Below are positions 31,929 through 43,185 of a stretch of 64,000 nucleotides of DNA, piece after piece. The notes beneath the pieces were generated by a model. That model had not been told where the DNA came from. It did no database searches and saw only the letters and a list, made by a program, of their open reading frames with translations. Within the stretch, counting starts at the first letter, position 1; the number at the start of each line of letters is the position of its first letter. The DNA comes from Dichetophora obliterata. Taxonomy: Eukaryota; Arthropoda; Insecta; Diptera; Sciomyzidae. The stretch lies in contig OY986438.1 in NCBI GenBank assembly GCA_963920525.1, positions 187,036,388 through 187,100,387 of the forward strand. The letters are read 5' to 3'. A program made the position numbers and the translations under genes.

Positions 31929-33742
31929 ATGTTTGTCAAAACACTTCTTATACATATTGATGGTTGTTCGACAATCATAAAGAAAAAATGTGATAGCATG
32001 AAAAGATTGAAGCCATGGATCTCAAATGAACTGCTGAAAAAAATTAAAACTAAAAATAATCTTTTTAAAAGAAAAAAGAGATGCCCAAATGATGTACAAG
32101 TTCGTGATTCTTATAAATCCCTTTGTAAAGAGATTTCGAAAGAGGTCCTTCAATGCAAAAACAATTTTTACTGCAACGAATTTCAGAAGGTAAAAGGTGA
32201 TATAAGAAAGGAATGGAAAATGGTAAATAATATTCTTAATAAAAGCAACAAAAATGAACGTATTCAGTGTCTAAAATCTGGTGATGTGGTTACTAATAAT
32301 CCTAAAATGTTAGCGGAACAATTTAATAAATACTTTACTTCTATAGGATTAGAAGTGGTTGCTGAAAATTCAATGTGTTCTAATCAGTGTAATTGTTTAT
32401 CTTTTGAACCTGGTCTATCTGAGAGCTTTTTTATATACCAATTTCTTCCTTTGAATTATACAAAATTATAATGTCATTAAAAAACTCGAATTCTTCTACA
32501 TCAAATAGTTGTTCAAGTAATTATTTGAAAAAAATAGCATTCAACATTTGTGATGTATAAAGTCATTTATTTAACAAAAGTGAAGAAACTGGTATATTTC
32601 CTGAAAATATGAAAATAGCGGAGGTAGTTCCTTTGTATAAAAAAGGTGACCGCGCAAATATTAATAATTACAAACCAATCTCGTTGCTACCATCGTTTTC
32701 CAAGATTTTTGAAAAAGCAATGAAGATGCGAATCGTAGACTTTTTAGAAAAAAATAAACTTTTGAGTAAATTTCAATTTGGATTTAGGTCTGGGCTATCT
32801 ACAGAAGATGCACTTATGAATTTCTGCACTAATGTGTACTCTGCACTAAATGACAAAAAGATAACTGCGACTCTTTTTGTTGATATCACAAAAGCTTTTG
32901 ACACAGTTGACCATAAGATTTTGTTAGATAAATTATTGCGATATGGATTCAGAGGTTCAATTCATAGTTGGCTTAGTTCATATTTATTTAATAGACAACA
33001 AAAAGTAAAAATCGACAACCACTTAAGCTCTCCTTTACAATCTACTTTAGGTGTCCCTCAGGGATCAGTGCTTGGACCGATTCTTTTCCTTATTTTCATA
33101 AATTCATTGTTTTCTCAAAACTTTAAAAGTAGTATAAATGCCTTTGCTGACGATATGGCTTGTACTTTTTCCAGTGACTGTCCATTAAATCTTTCTGCGG
33201 ATATTAATCATGACCTGGAAGTTTTAAGTCATTGGTTCAAAATCCATAGAATGGTACTCAGTGATAAAACAAGAATTATGTATTTCAATGTTTTAGGAAA
33301 AGATTTAGACTTCGGGCCGCTTCACTTTCACGGTGGTAAATGTGAAAAGTATTTGTACTGTAAAAATGTTTGTTTAGCTTCGTTTTGCTCACAAACTTAC
33401 TGTGATGATCGAGTTTGCTTCCCTAAATGTTTTCCCATTGTATGTGTAATGTCATTTAAATACCTTGGGTTGCTACTTGACAATAAGATGAGTTGGTCTG
33501 ACCATACACAAGCGCTTAAGAAATACCTCATGGCTGCGGTTAGAAATTTATACCTTTTAAAATCTTTTTGCTGTCTTAAACTTTTAAAGTGCATTTATTA
33601 TGGTATTTTCCATTCAAAGTTAGAGTACGGATTAGCTTGCTGGGGTGGTACTAATGAAAATAAAATAAATCCACTGTTAATATCGCAAAAACATGCCATT
33701 CGCCTTATTTGCAATAAATGTCGCCGTGACAGCAGTCTGTGA
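31929..33742 (+). pseudogene. LINE reverse transcriptase, nearly complete but interrupted
   Basis: Target-primed reverse transcription enzyme. The segment 31929-32471 is the linker before RT (KPWISNELLKKIKTKNNLFK, FNKYFTSIG). After a frame break, 32609-33742 carries the RT: VVPLYKKGD, NNYKPISLLPSFSKIFEKAM, FGFRSGLSTEDALMNF, LFVDITKAFDTVDHKILLDK (first catalytic Asp), GVPQGSVLGPILFLIFIN, NAFADDMACTF (the catalytic ADD) and KYLGLLLD. A Cys-rich stretch sits between palm and thumb (GGKCEKYLYCKNVC, FCSQTYCDDRVCFPKC). It ends at a stop at 33740-33742 within the thumb region. Confidence 0.9.
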
Positions 33743-34075
33743 CTGTTTAAAGAACTAAATATTTTGCCACTAAAACATTTGTACTATTCTAAAGTTTTAA
33801 AAGTATTTTTTTTTTAAATCTGGCTATCTGGAAAGTCGATATTCTATTAATTACAATTTAAGAGTAAATAATCAAAATTTTGCAACGATACGACAGCATT
33901 CACTTCAATTATTTCTTAATTTTTACACTGCAGTTGCCCCTAGACTTTTTAACAGCTTGCCTGATTGCATAAGATCCATCCGTAATAAATTCAAGTTTCT
34001 CAACAATGTAAAAATGTGGCTTATGAATCGTAACTATAATGATATAAATCTTCTACTATGTATTGTTATTTAATG
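33743..34075 (+). pseudogene. LINE RT C-terminal tail, after a stop
   Basis: The same frame continues past the stop with LFKELNILPLKHLYYSKVLK and, after another break, HSLQLFLNF and APRLFNSLPDCIRSI then FKFLNNVKMWLM. This is the usual C-terminal tail of these RTs. It ends near 34070 and is followed by a ~400-bp AT-rich 3' untranslated region. Confidence 0.7.
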
Positions 34076-34470
34076 TAATTATATTCAGTTTTTGCTTTGA
34101 GTTTCTTTTCTATCATTGGTAATAATCGTTTTTGAGTTTTAGAGTCTTTATTGATTTTTGTATTTATTTATATTTTTTGATTTCCTGCATATTTCTTAGC
34201 ATTTCTTTAAATCATCATATATTTTTATATTTTTGTATTTACATTTTCTAATATTACCTTATTATATACTACCTTATTGTTACTACATGTATTTTTAATA
34301 TCGATTGTAATTAAAATATCTATTGATACTGCTATCGCCTCTAGTTCCTTGGTGAATTATAGATAGCAGTTCTTTTTCATTTAAATTTGTAACTTTTATG
34401 TGAACTTGCGATTGTTAATTGTTATATAAAATTGTAAATGAAAAAGAAAAATAAAAATTCAATTCAAATA

Positions 34471-36039
34471 GTGTGAAATTATCGATAGAGAATTTTTATT
34501 TTCTCGTAAAAGTCACCTTTTCTTTCTTTAAAAAATCATATATTAAAATTTTGTAATGTTTAAATAAAATCAACTTACCTGTATTGTCATAAACTCACTG
34601 GAAGTGGAACTGTTTCTATATTATCTCTACTTTTAATATTAATAATATTATTATAATTATAATTAATTTTATTGTTACCACTAAATTTATTGTTATAATA
34701 CAAAATACAACAAATCTATGATGCCAGTGCATTAATCATAAGGTTCGTACCTTGTAGCACTGGTATATCAAATAATACAAATACAAAAATACAAAATATC
34801 GAACGTGTCATCGATAGCTTGCGAACTCTATAGTTTAGCCTCTGAACGCTTCGGCGAATTACAACAATCATGAATATATTGAAGTTGTTGTAATAGAGTG
34901 GAAAAAGTTAGTCGCTGGCAGCCGCTACTTTGCATTATATTTTGTATGAATTTTTTTTCATCACGAAAAGTTCGTCAATGTTGCCGCGAACTACTGGGTA
35001 GTAACAAAGTCACATAATTCAACAGACTTGAGCTTCTCATTAGGCCACTGAGCTCTGTTTGGTCTGTCAGAATGACATTCTTTGTTCAAATTAAGTACAA
35101 TTTTTCTTTTCATATCGGCATCTACTTTATCGTCGAAGAAATACAATGCAACGTTGGGTTGATTCAAGTACCATAGATGTCCAAGTACTAATTTCTTTCT
35201 TTTTTACTAATTCTCCTATATATTTGTCAATTCTTCAAAAGTTCTCCAGTTCTTGATGAAGTTTTAAATCATTAGATGATGCTTTTGGTGACCCTTTACA
35301 TAGAAACCAATTCCTTGAATATATTCGAACCACAAATACACTGAATCTCCGAATATTGATCAAAAGTCGAGCTGAAATTTATTATATTGGAAAGTGGACG
35401 AAACAAACCCGCTTATTTTGAATCAGGAATACATAAAACACGAAAAAATTATGAAAACTTAAACAAAACAGTGAATTGTTTTCTAAAAATAAATATTTTA
35501 ATGGGTAAATGATTTTCGCCATCCATCCAGCACCAGGCTGAGAAATTTTATAGTTTGGTATTTCTGCTCCAAGAAATATTAAATTTAATTTCAGCATTTC
35601 CATATTAATAGTGCCAAGTACTATCCACTTTATTCTGAATTTGGTATTTGACAAAACAAATTAAATCATACCGAATTTCATCAGGAATAGATGTTTTTGA
35701 CGAAGAAAGCTACGCTAGCAATGAGGTGTTGAGTAACAAGTACCTAACTCTCTAGCAGTGCAGCTGCCAAAGGATGCTGGGTATATTTAGCAAAATTTAT
35801 TCACTTTTCTGAAAATATTGCATATTAGTGCCTCAATTAATCTGAAAATGTGTTCGCAGTGAAGAAAATAAGTCACTCATTTTGAAAAATACTTTGAAAA
35901 AAATTTGAAATGCTCTCATGCCCCTGAAAATCAATATTTTGGAAAAAAGCAAACTTTGAATAAAATATCATTTTATGTTCTCTGACATGGTGTTAATTGT
36001 TAAGAAATATTTTCTTCCAAAAATTCACGAGGGTCGTTC
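34471..36039. other. noncoding, no gene
   Basis: AT-rich DNA. A small hairpin CCAGTGC...GCACTGG lies near 34723-34765. The minus-strand frame 35382-35654 has no recognisable domain. Confidence 0.5.
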
Positions 36040-36355
36040 AAAAAAATATTACTAACAACTTATGACTTTTACCGCTTAAAACACTACGAAAGGTCACTCC
36101 AAGGTCAAAGTTGGTTACGAAAAATATGTGCGTTTGTTTATTTTGCATAAAAATATTTATGTAATTAAAGAGCGAAAGCTGTTATTTTAAGAGATATAGA
36201 GTAAATAAGCCAAGTACCATTTTTTTCGACGTTTTTGGGTCTTTAACCCCAGGGGCCCGGATTTTTTCCACTACCAAAGTCCATTTTTTATGCAGATCTT
36301 ATTTTTTAGCCTCAATTTAACCGAAAATGGGAGGGCAGACAACAAAATCAGAAAA
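36040..36355 (-). repeat. dispersed repeat, inverted partner of 30195-30520
   Basis: Read on the minus strand it carries the same ordered blocks as 30195-30520, including GGGGTTAAAGACCC and TTGACCTTGGAGTGACC. No coding potential. Confidence 0.75.
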
Positions 36356-37710
36356 AGACACATATGGGTGTTCTACCTTACAATAAGTATGTATATTTGA
36401 ATAAAACATGTCTGTAACTTTTTTTAGCATAGCCGGCCTTATCTCACCAATAACGCGTCAAATTTTGATTTCCAACTTTTCCAATCGATCAGTCGTAGTT
36501 GGTTGATCAATATAGGTTAGTGACTTGACCTGCGTCTACAAAAAGAAGTTTAACAGAGTTAATTCATTTGACCTAGGTGGCCAATTGAGAGTTCCATTTC
36601 TTGATATGATTCGGTTACTAAAAGAATGGGGATAGGGTTTGGAGCCAGACTTATTGTTAGATCGAAATCTGTTTAATTATCTTTACAACGGTTGTTCAAG
36701 CTTAATATTCGGTTAAGAAGTGTTTGAGATATGAACTTTCGTACAAATTTATTTTCGACGTTTTTGCAGATTTTTGTTTATTTTTTGCCTGCAACGCCGA
36801 CAAAAAAAACACCAATCTTTTTTACTCCAATAAAAGTTTTTTACTTCCGTTAGGGATATCCTATGCTAATTAGTTAATTTATCTGGTCATCAGAAATAAT
36901 AGTTAGCAATTTTAATTTTATGTACCTACTTTAATGATTAAATAACCTTGATGATTTCAAACCAATTTCTTTGAAAAATTTTCTGCTATAAATTCCATTT
37001 AATTTCTTCAAGAACACCTCCTTACGAAATTGAAAAGCCGCTTACAGGCTTATTTTACTCTTCGTTTACATTTCTTTAGTTTTCTAAATGTTATTATCTC
37101 GGACTTCACGCAGCTAGCAGTCTGAACTGTTTACATTTGACACTTGAAGGCATTCGTTTTTTTTTGCCCTCTTTAAGCTCGATAAAGGCTTGAAGGATTA
37201 TAGACTTTGAAGCAAAAAAAAAAATAAGGGTTGAACTAAAAAGGTAATAATAACTGTGCATAAAAGGCAAGCAGCAACTGCATATCAAGCCTTTTTTTCT
37301 AGACTTATTTTATTTTTCTACACTGAGAAACGAATTTTCTCATATCAATCAAGATTTGATTATTGTTAACAATTGCAGCAGAGTCACGAATTACGTTGTA
37401 AGCGACAAAATTAAAATTGTTAACAATTCGTTAGAAACGTTTTAAAAGAAGCAGACCATCTTTAGATAAGTTTTTTAATGCATTATGAAAATATTTAGGT
37501 TAAAAAACTATTTTATTAAAAGAATTAAAATTAAAAAATCAAATTTATAATAATATTTCCTTAACAAATTATTTCTTATACATTATACATTTTTATAATA
37601 TCTATAGTAGAGTGTATCAACTTGTTTGGGAAAAATCTGATCGCCAATTCCGGTATCAAATTAAATAGTATATAAAAATTTCTGGTTGATCAGCATATCT
37701 TCTGATCTTT
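36356..37710. other. noncoding, no gene
   Basis: Nothing recognised. Short frames lack domains. Confidence 0.5.
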
Positions 37711-38130
37711 TGCTGACTTTTTTGAGTCTAATTTTGTACCTTTAACTATATGTTCCGGTAATATTACTTCGGATATTACACCATTAGTTGATTTTGGAGC
37801 GGTTTATTTCTCTGAGAATGATGTGGTGGAAGGAATCTTGAATCTTAAGACTACAACTAAATCTGATTCGGATGGTCTCTCGGGTATCCTATTAAAAAAC
37901 TGTTTTAATCCCTGGCAAAACCTCTTCAGCTTATCTTTATCTACTGGGATTTTTCTTCTTGACTGGAAAGTGTCATTTATTTACCCTGTTTTTAAATCTG
38001 GAAAAAAGCAATATTGAAACTACAGACCAATATCCAAACTAACGTCGGTATAAAAACTCTTTGAATTTATAGTAAAAATGAAAGTATATTTTGCTGTAAA
38101 ACGCTTTATATCTCCATACCTGGTTTTGTA
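37711..38130 (+). pseudogene. LINE reverse transcriptase N-terminal fragment
   Basis: The frame reads ADFFESNFVP, GAVYFSENDVVEGILNLK, SDSDGLSGILLKN, STGIFLLDWKVSFIYPVFKS and then, across a stop, NYRPISKLTSV and KLFEFIVK. This is the N-terminal part of a LINE RT: the K-x-x-DGLSG and NYRPIS boxes. It stops before the catalytic Asp motifs. Different family from the LINEs at 7025 and 31536. Confidence 0.8.
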
Positions 38131-38389
38131 CCTAATATATATATCGTATTTAACTGTACAAAGCACTCATACCAATTTTTAAACCTCTAGGTTTGATTTT
38201 ACTATTTATGGCCAAAACTTGTATGACGTCCTCCCACTGTGACGCCTTCGTTAGTCTGCGGACAGAGTAAACGCTGATGCGAGCAGGCAGGCAGGCAGGC
38301 GCAGGCAGGTACCTGCTCGGTTAATAAGCCGTGCAGAGTGAATGCGAGCAGTTCAGATCAGATCAGTGCGAGAAAAAGTTTGGGGTGAT

Positions 38390-38995
38390 TACGATTTCCA
38401 TGGCTCTCGATTTGAGTATGCAGTTTTGAAGCTCTTTTTAAGAAAATAAGATTCGCCCAAGGATTTATTGATAAGTCTTTTAGTTACCGAGATATCAATT
38501 TTTCAAAAAAATGTTTACTCAATGGAACTAATATTTAAATTTGGCTATATCTTTGCTAATATTTGTCCGATCTGAATGATTTAGGTGTCATTCGAAAGAT
38601 ATTTAAAATGTTTTTAATATGAAATGAAAAAAATGGTCCTGCTTTTAAAAAACGTACTTTTTCTGTAAAAGGAGCCAGTTAGACTTTTATCAAAAGTTGT
38701 TTGTTGTATTCTGAAGTACATATTGATATTTTTCCTTATTTTTATAAAAAAAAGTGGCTCTGCCTTTTACAAATTGCACTATTTTTTTAATGATACCCAA
38801 ATTATCCCGATCGGTCAAATATAAGCATATATGTAGTCGAATTTACATTAAGACTTCTTTTAGTAAATTTGTTTTTGAAAAATCGATAACTCGATAACTA
38901 ATATAAATATATCGATAAATCCTTCAGTAAATCTTATTTTCTCAATGAGCTCTTCAAAACTGCATATTCAGATCTTGGGGCCACGGAAACTCTTT
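38390..38995. repeat. foldback repeat, ~130-bp arms
   Basis: TATGCAGTTTTGAAG near 38418 with AAGGATTTATTGATAAG downstream is inverted in 38868-38990 (TATGCAGTTTTGAAGAGCTC on the minus strand, with AAGGATTTATCGATA). The middle is AT-rich noncoding. Probably a MITE of unknown type. Confidence 0.75.
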
Positions 38996-38998
38996 TTA

Positions 38999-39240
38999 CT
39001 CTCTTCAAAAGAGCTACAACTCAAAAAATTTCATTTCCATTAATAGCAAAAAACAATTTTTTTCTTCAAGGGACTCAAAAAAAATTCATTCAAAAAAAAG
39101 AGACAAAATTATTTTTTTTAATTAAAGACTAAGAATATGTGCACAAAATTAAGATAGCCGATGTATATGATCACAAATAGTCTTACACGAAAAAGTATAT
39201 ATGTAAACATTTTGAGTTGTGACTCTTTTGAAGAGAGTGT
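38999..39240. repeat. foldback MITE, ~30-bp arms
   Basis: CTCTCTTCAAAAGAGCTACAAC-type sequence at the left is matched in inverse at the right (CTCTCTTCAAAAGAGTCACAAC, minus strand, ending ~39240). AT-rich noncoding centre. No convincing target duplication. Confidence 0.7.
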
Positions 39241-40271
39241 GCGATAAGTTGTACCACTATAGAATTGCACTGAGAATTTCAAACTAAAATTAGCGTTTTC
39301 TTCGGTGGCTAGAAATGTTCCATTGGCCGATAAGATAACTCTCCAGAAATTTTATCCAAATCGGACACCGATAAACTAAGGCTCATTGCGATTTAATATT
39401 ATTGAATTGGTATAAAGGGCGAAAATGAGGTGTTTCGTCATTAAAATGTGTATTGAAATTCTTCAAACTGATTAAATAATTCTGTACTTTTAATCAATAG
39501 AAGATTCAAATACCTGTACAACGTGTCATCGGTGAGAAAAAAAGGCTGAAAATTACCAGAGTTGTAATATTTTCGAAAACATTATATTTTCTTTCTTGTT
39601 GTACTAAAAAAATCGAAAGAATCCAAATTTTAAAAAATTGCAATAAAATTTTGTTAAACAATTTCTTGAAACAACACTTAATACAAATACAAAAAATTGT
39701 GTCATTAATTTGAATAACTTGGTCGTTATGGCATTTTTTATTAGAAGAGTGCCCTCTAGAAAATGTCAAGTTTGAGTACTTTACGAAAAAAATTCTCAAA
39801 AATCCAAAAATGCAAAATCTTAACCAATAACAACAATAATGCTTAAAGCATAGCCTTGAGCTATTTTGGGCATAAAATTAAAGAAATCAAAATCCTAAGA
39901 AGAGAGTTATAGCTGGTGAAACTTGATTTTTTGTTTTCTGGCATTTTGAACACAAAAAAAAACATAGAAAAAACGTATCATAAAAACGTTATATCTCATT
40001 TGAAATGACTTTACAATCAATACTTTTTAAATATTTTTGATTTGTGTGCTACAAAAATTTTGGAATTCAGGGGCTGAAACATATTAGACTCTGGTTTACT
40101 GTTCAAAATATAAAAAAAAAGGAAAAAACAAGCAATTTAATTTTTATTGTTTTATATGTATTTCTTTTGTTTCGTACATGCCCAACAAGTGCCCATTCGA
40201 TCAATCTATCATTTTCGCTTGCACAACTTATCATGCACAATCTTAATCGACGTTAACCAAATTTGCCAATA
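39241..40271. other. noncoding, no gene
   Basis: AT-rich sequence with no recognisable feature. ATA at 40269-40271 is the left target duplication of the first CACTA-type element. Confidence 0.5.
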
Positions 40272-40690
40272 CCCAATGTGCACAAAAACGGATGCGGATC
40301 CGTTACGAACCCGTTACGAGACCGTCAGTACGCACTACGCTTTCTTATGTTTCGACGGACCCGTTACGAACCCGTTACGAACCCGTTACGAACCCGTTAC
40401 GAATCCGCCAAAAGAGTCTGAAACGGATTCGTATATGAAGTCCGAAACGGATTCGTATATGAAGTCCGAAACGGATTCGTATCTGAAGTCCGTTACGGAT
40501 TCGTTTCTGAAGTCCGTTCTGAGTTCGAGGCGGATCCGAAAAAATAAAAAGCGATTCGTATTTTTGAGAGGAATCGCTCTTATGTTTTGACAGACCCGTT
40601 ACGAACCCGTTACGAATCCGTCAAAAAAATTACCACAACGTTAACATAAAAGACAGTCTTAAATTTGTTTTACAATTTCTTATTTTATTT

Positions 40691-41240
40691 TCAGTGGATT
40701 AGGGATACGAAATACAATTGTGTACTTATTTTTATTTTAAACAACTTTTTTATTTCATTAGGCTCGTGCTCCTCAAGCTCTCCTTCAAATCGAAGAAATG
40801 TACTTGTCAGAATTTTTAAATAATTATCATTAGTGCACAAGTTAAATGTGACTATAGGATAGCCGTACACAAGATATTTTTCGGAAACTTTTTTAATTGC
40901 GTGAATTTTGTACGCTTTGTCATTATAGCAGTAAAAGTTATTGGGATGCTTCAATGAAAAATAATGTTTAGCTGTTTGAAGGAACAAGTATGAGCCATCC
41001 TGGAACTCACCAACATTGTACTCGTTTGTTTGACATTTTGAATTATTTTTTTTTACAATTTAAACTAGCCTCCACTACTCTCTTATAAATTTGATTACAA
41101 AATAATATTTTTTGTTTTAATTTACGTTTAATTTCCTGCAAAAAGTTTTCGAATTTGAATGCGTCAAACTTGTTTAGAGAACCTATATTGTTAACATCTG
41201 TAGCTAAATGCGTCAAACGAGTCCATTGCGAGTTCGAATT
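40691..41240 (-). pseudogene. EnSpm-type transposase C-terminal (DUF4218-like) remnant, copy 1
   Basis: On the minus strand the translation runs LTHLATDVNNIGSLNKFDAF, FKFENFLQEIKRKLKQK and IYKRVVEASLN. After a one-base shift in an A-run near 41045 it goes through GEFQDGSYLFLQTAKHYFSL, VSEKYLVYGYPIVTF and LRFEGELEEHEPNE. The pattern (H-x-x-DV, G-S-L-x-x-F-x-A-F-x-F-E-N-x-L-x-x-I-K) matches the C-terminal region of animal EnSpm-like transposase proteins. The catalytic TNPD-like core is missing, so the element cannot move itself. Confidence 0.65.
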
Positions 41241-41280
41241 ATTTAAAAAAAACAAAACCTGAAACGTCTGTTTCGTATAT

Positions 41281-41472
41281 GAAGTCCGAAATGGATTCGT
41301 ATCTGAAGTCCGAAACGGATTCGTATCTGAAGCCCGAAACAGATTCGTATCTGAAGTCCGAAACGGATTTGTATCTGAAGTCCGAAACGGATTCGTATCT
41401 GAAGTCCGAAACGGATTCGTAACTGAAGTCCCAAACGGATTCGTATCTGAAGTCCGAAACGGATTCGTAACT
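41281..41472 (-). repeat. 24-bp subterminal repeats, 8 units
   Basis: Eight consecutive copies of GAAGTCCGAAACGGATTCGT plus ATCT or AACT, with few changes. Each holds an inverted TCCG...CGGA pair. Because 24 is divisible by 3 and no stop occurs, all frames stay open, giving spurious ORFs. Confidence 0.95.
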
Positions 41473-41646
41473 GAAGTCCGTAACGGAGAGAGGAATTTCA
41501 TAAGAAAAAGGATCCGTTCCGGATGCGAAACGCAATCCGTTTCGGACAAAATGTACGAAGAAGTGAGTTCGTTACGGATTCGTAACAGATCCGTTTGGCA
41601 CACTGGGATACGACACACATATACATGGAAGACTTGAAGTAATAAC

Positions 41647-42824
41647 CCCAATGTGCACAAAAACGGATGCGGATCCGTTACGAACCCGTTACGAGTCCGT
41701 CAGTACGCACTACGCTTTCTTATGTTTCGACGGACCCGTTACGAACCCGTTACGAATCCGCCAAAAGAGTCTGAAACGGATTCGTATATGAAGTCCGAAA
41801 CGGATTCGTATCTGAAGTCCGTTACGGATTCGTTTCTGAAGTCCGTTCTGAGTTCGAGGCGGATCCGAAAAAAAGGAAAAAGCAATTCGTATTTTTGAGA
41901 GGAATCGCTCTTATGTTTTGACGGACCCGTTACGAATCCGTCAAAAAAAAAAATACCACAACGTTAACATAAAAGACAGTCTTAAATTTGTTTTACAATT
42001 TTTTATTTTATTTTCAGTGGATTAGGGATACGAAATACAATTGTGTACTTTTTTTATTTTAAACAACTTTTTTATTTCATTAGGCTCGTGCTCCTCAAGC
42101 TCTCCTTCAAATCGAAGAAAAGTACTTGTCAGAATTTTTAAATAATTATCATTACTGATCAAGTTAAATGTGACTATAGGATAGCCGTACACAAAATATT
42201 TTTCGGAAACTTTTTTAATTGCGTGAATTTTTTACGCTTTGTCATTATAGCAGTAAAAGTTATTGGGATGCTTCAATGAAAAATAATGTTTAGCTGTTTG
42301 AAGAAACAAGTATGAGCCATCCTGGAACTCACCAACATTGTTCTCGTTTGTTTGATATTTTGAATTATTTTTTTTACCATTTAAACTAGCCCAAAATTTT
42401 TTTTGTTTTAATTTACGTTTAATTTCCTGCAAAAAGTTTTCGAATTTGAATGCGTCAAACTTGTTTAGAGAACCTATATTTTTAACATCTGTAGCTAAAT
42501 GCGTCAAACGAGTCCGTTGCGAGTTCGCATTATTTAAAAAAAGGAGTCTGAAACGTCTGTTTCGTATATGAAGTCCGAAATGGATTCGTATCTGAAGTCC
42601 GAAACGGATTCGTATCTGAAATCCGAAATGGATTCGTTTCTGAAGTCCGAAACGGATTCGTAACTGAAGTCCGAAACGGATTCGTAACTGAAGTCCGTAA
42701 CGGAGAGAGGAATTTCATACGAAAAAGGATCCGTTCCGGATGCGAAACGCAATCCGTTTCGGACAAAATGTACGAAGAAGTGAGTTCGTAACGGATTCGT
42801 AACAGATCCGTTTGGCACACTGGG
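41647..42824 (-). mobile_element. CACTA/EnSpm-type element copy 2, 1178 bp
   Basis: Same ends as copy 1; AAC lies outside both (41644-41646, 42825-42827). It has five 24-bp units on the right (42567-42686) and fewer GAACCCGTTAC units on the left. Only 39 bp separate it from copy 1. The interior is near-identical to copy 1 apart from short deletions. Confidence 0.82.
42030..42510 (-). pseudogene. EnSpm-type transposase C-terminal remnant, copy 2
   Basis: Same region as in copy 1. Here the frame stays open across the A-run that is shifted in copy 1 (KKNNSKYQTNENNVGEFQDG), but it lacks the short segment after KLKQK and has a stop just after CYNDKA (42232-42234). The two copies decayed independently. 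Confidence 0.65.
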
Positions 42825-42883
42825 AACGTTACAATGTCTGGCGACACTTTTGTAACACTGCGGTTCTGTCGCTTTTGTCGCTA

Positions 42884-43185
42884 CCCAATGTGCACAAAAA
42901 CGGATGCGGATCCGTTACGAACCCGTTACGAGTCCGTCAGTACGCACTATGCTTTCTTATGTTTCGACGGACCCGTTACGAACCCGTTACGAATCCGCCA
43001 AAAGAGTCTGAAACGGATTCGTTTCTGAAGTCCGAAACGGATTCGTAACTGAAGTCCGTAACGGAGAGAGGAATTTCATACGAAAAAGGATCCGTTCCGG
43101 ATGCGAAACGCAATCCGTTTCGGACAAAATGTACGAAGAAGTGAGTTCGTTACGGATTCGTAACAGATCCGTTTGGCACACTGGG
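42884..43185. mobile_element. CACTA/EnSpm-type element copy 3, 302-bp MITE
   Basis: It has the same ends and only one or two 24-bp units, with the whole coding part removed. The left half matches the left ends of copies 1 and 2 and the right half their right ends. Flanks are CTA on the left and TAC on the right, so the duplication is unclear (TAC if one C is assigned to the flank). Confidence 0.78.

Larger units (their letters stand above)
31536..34470 (+). mobile_element. 5'-truncated Jockey/CR1-like LINE
   Basis: It begins inside the endonuclease domain (GDINLNILDSS), keeps a nearly complete RT and C-terminal tail, and ends in an A-rich 3' region (AAAAAGAAAAATAAAAATTC, ending near 34468). 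Frame breaks occur at ~31860, ~32470 and 33740. No clear target duplication; both flanks contain TATCGATA-type motifs. Same family as the LINE at 7025-9790. Confidence 0.88.
40272..41607 (-). mobile_element. CACTA/EnSpm-type element copy 1, 1336 bp
   Basis: The ends are CCCAATGTGCACAAAAACGG on the left and CCCAGTGTGCCAAACGG read in from the right, with ATA outside both (40269-40271, 41608-41610). Subterminal repeats are dense: GAACCCGTTAC units on the left, and eight 24-bp units (GAAGTCCGAAACGGATTCGT plus 4 bp) at 41281-41472 on the right. A transposase remnant is on the minus strand. A 3-bp duplication and subterminal repeat arrays are hallmarks of the CACTA superfamily. Confidence 0.82.

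Noticed and set aside
40147..40590. Plus-strand frame with Ser-Glu-Thr-Asp-Ser-Tyr repeats
   Set aside because: Crosses the left end of a CACTA-type element and is a translation of its repeats.
41043..41660. Long minus-strand frame rich in Thr-Asn-Pro-Phe-Arg-Thr-Ser repeats
   Set aside because: Most of it translates the 24-bp subterminal repeats; only the part below ~41240 has transposase similarity.
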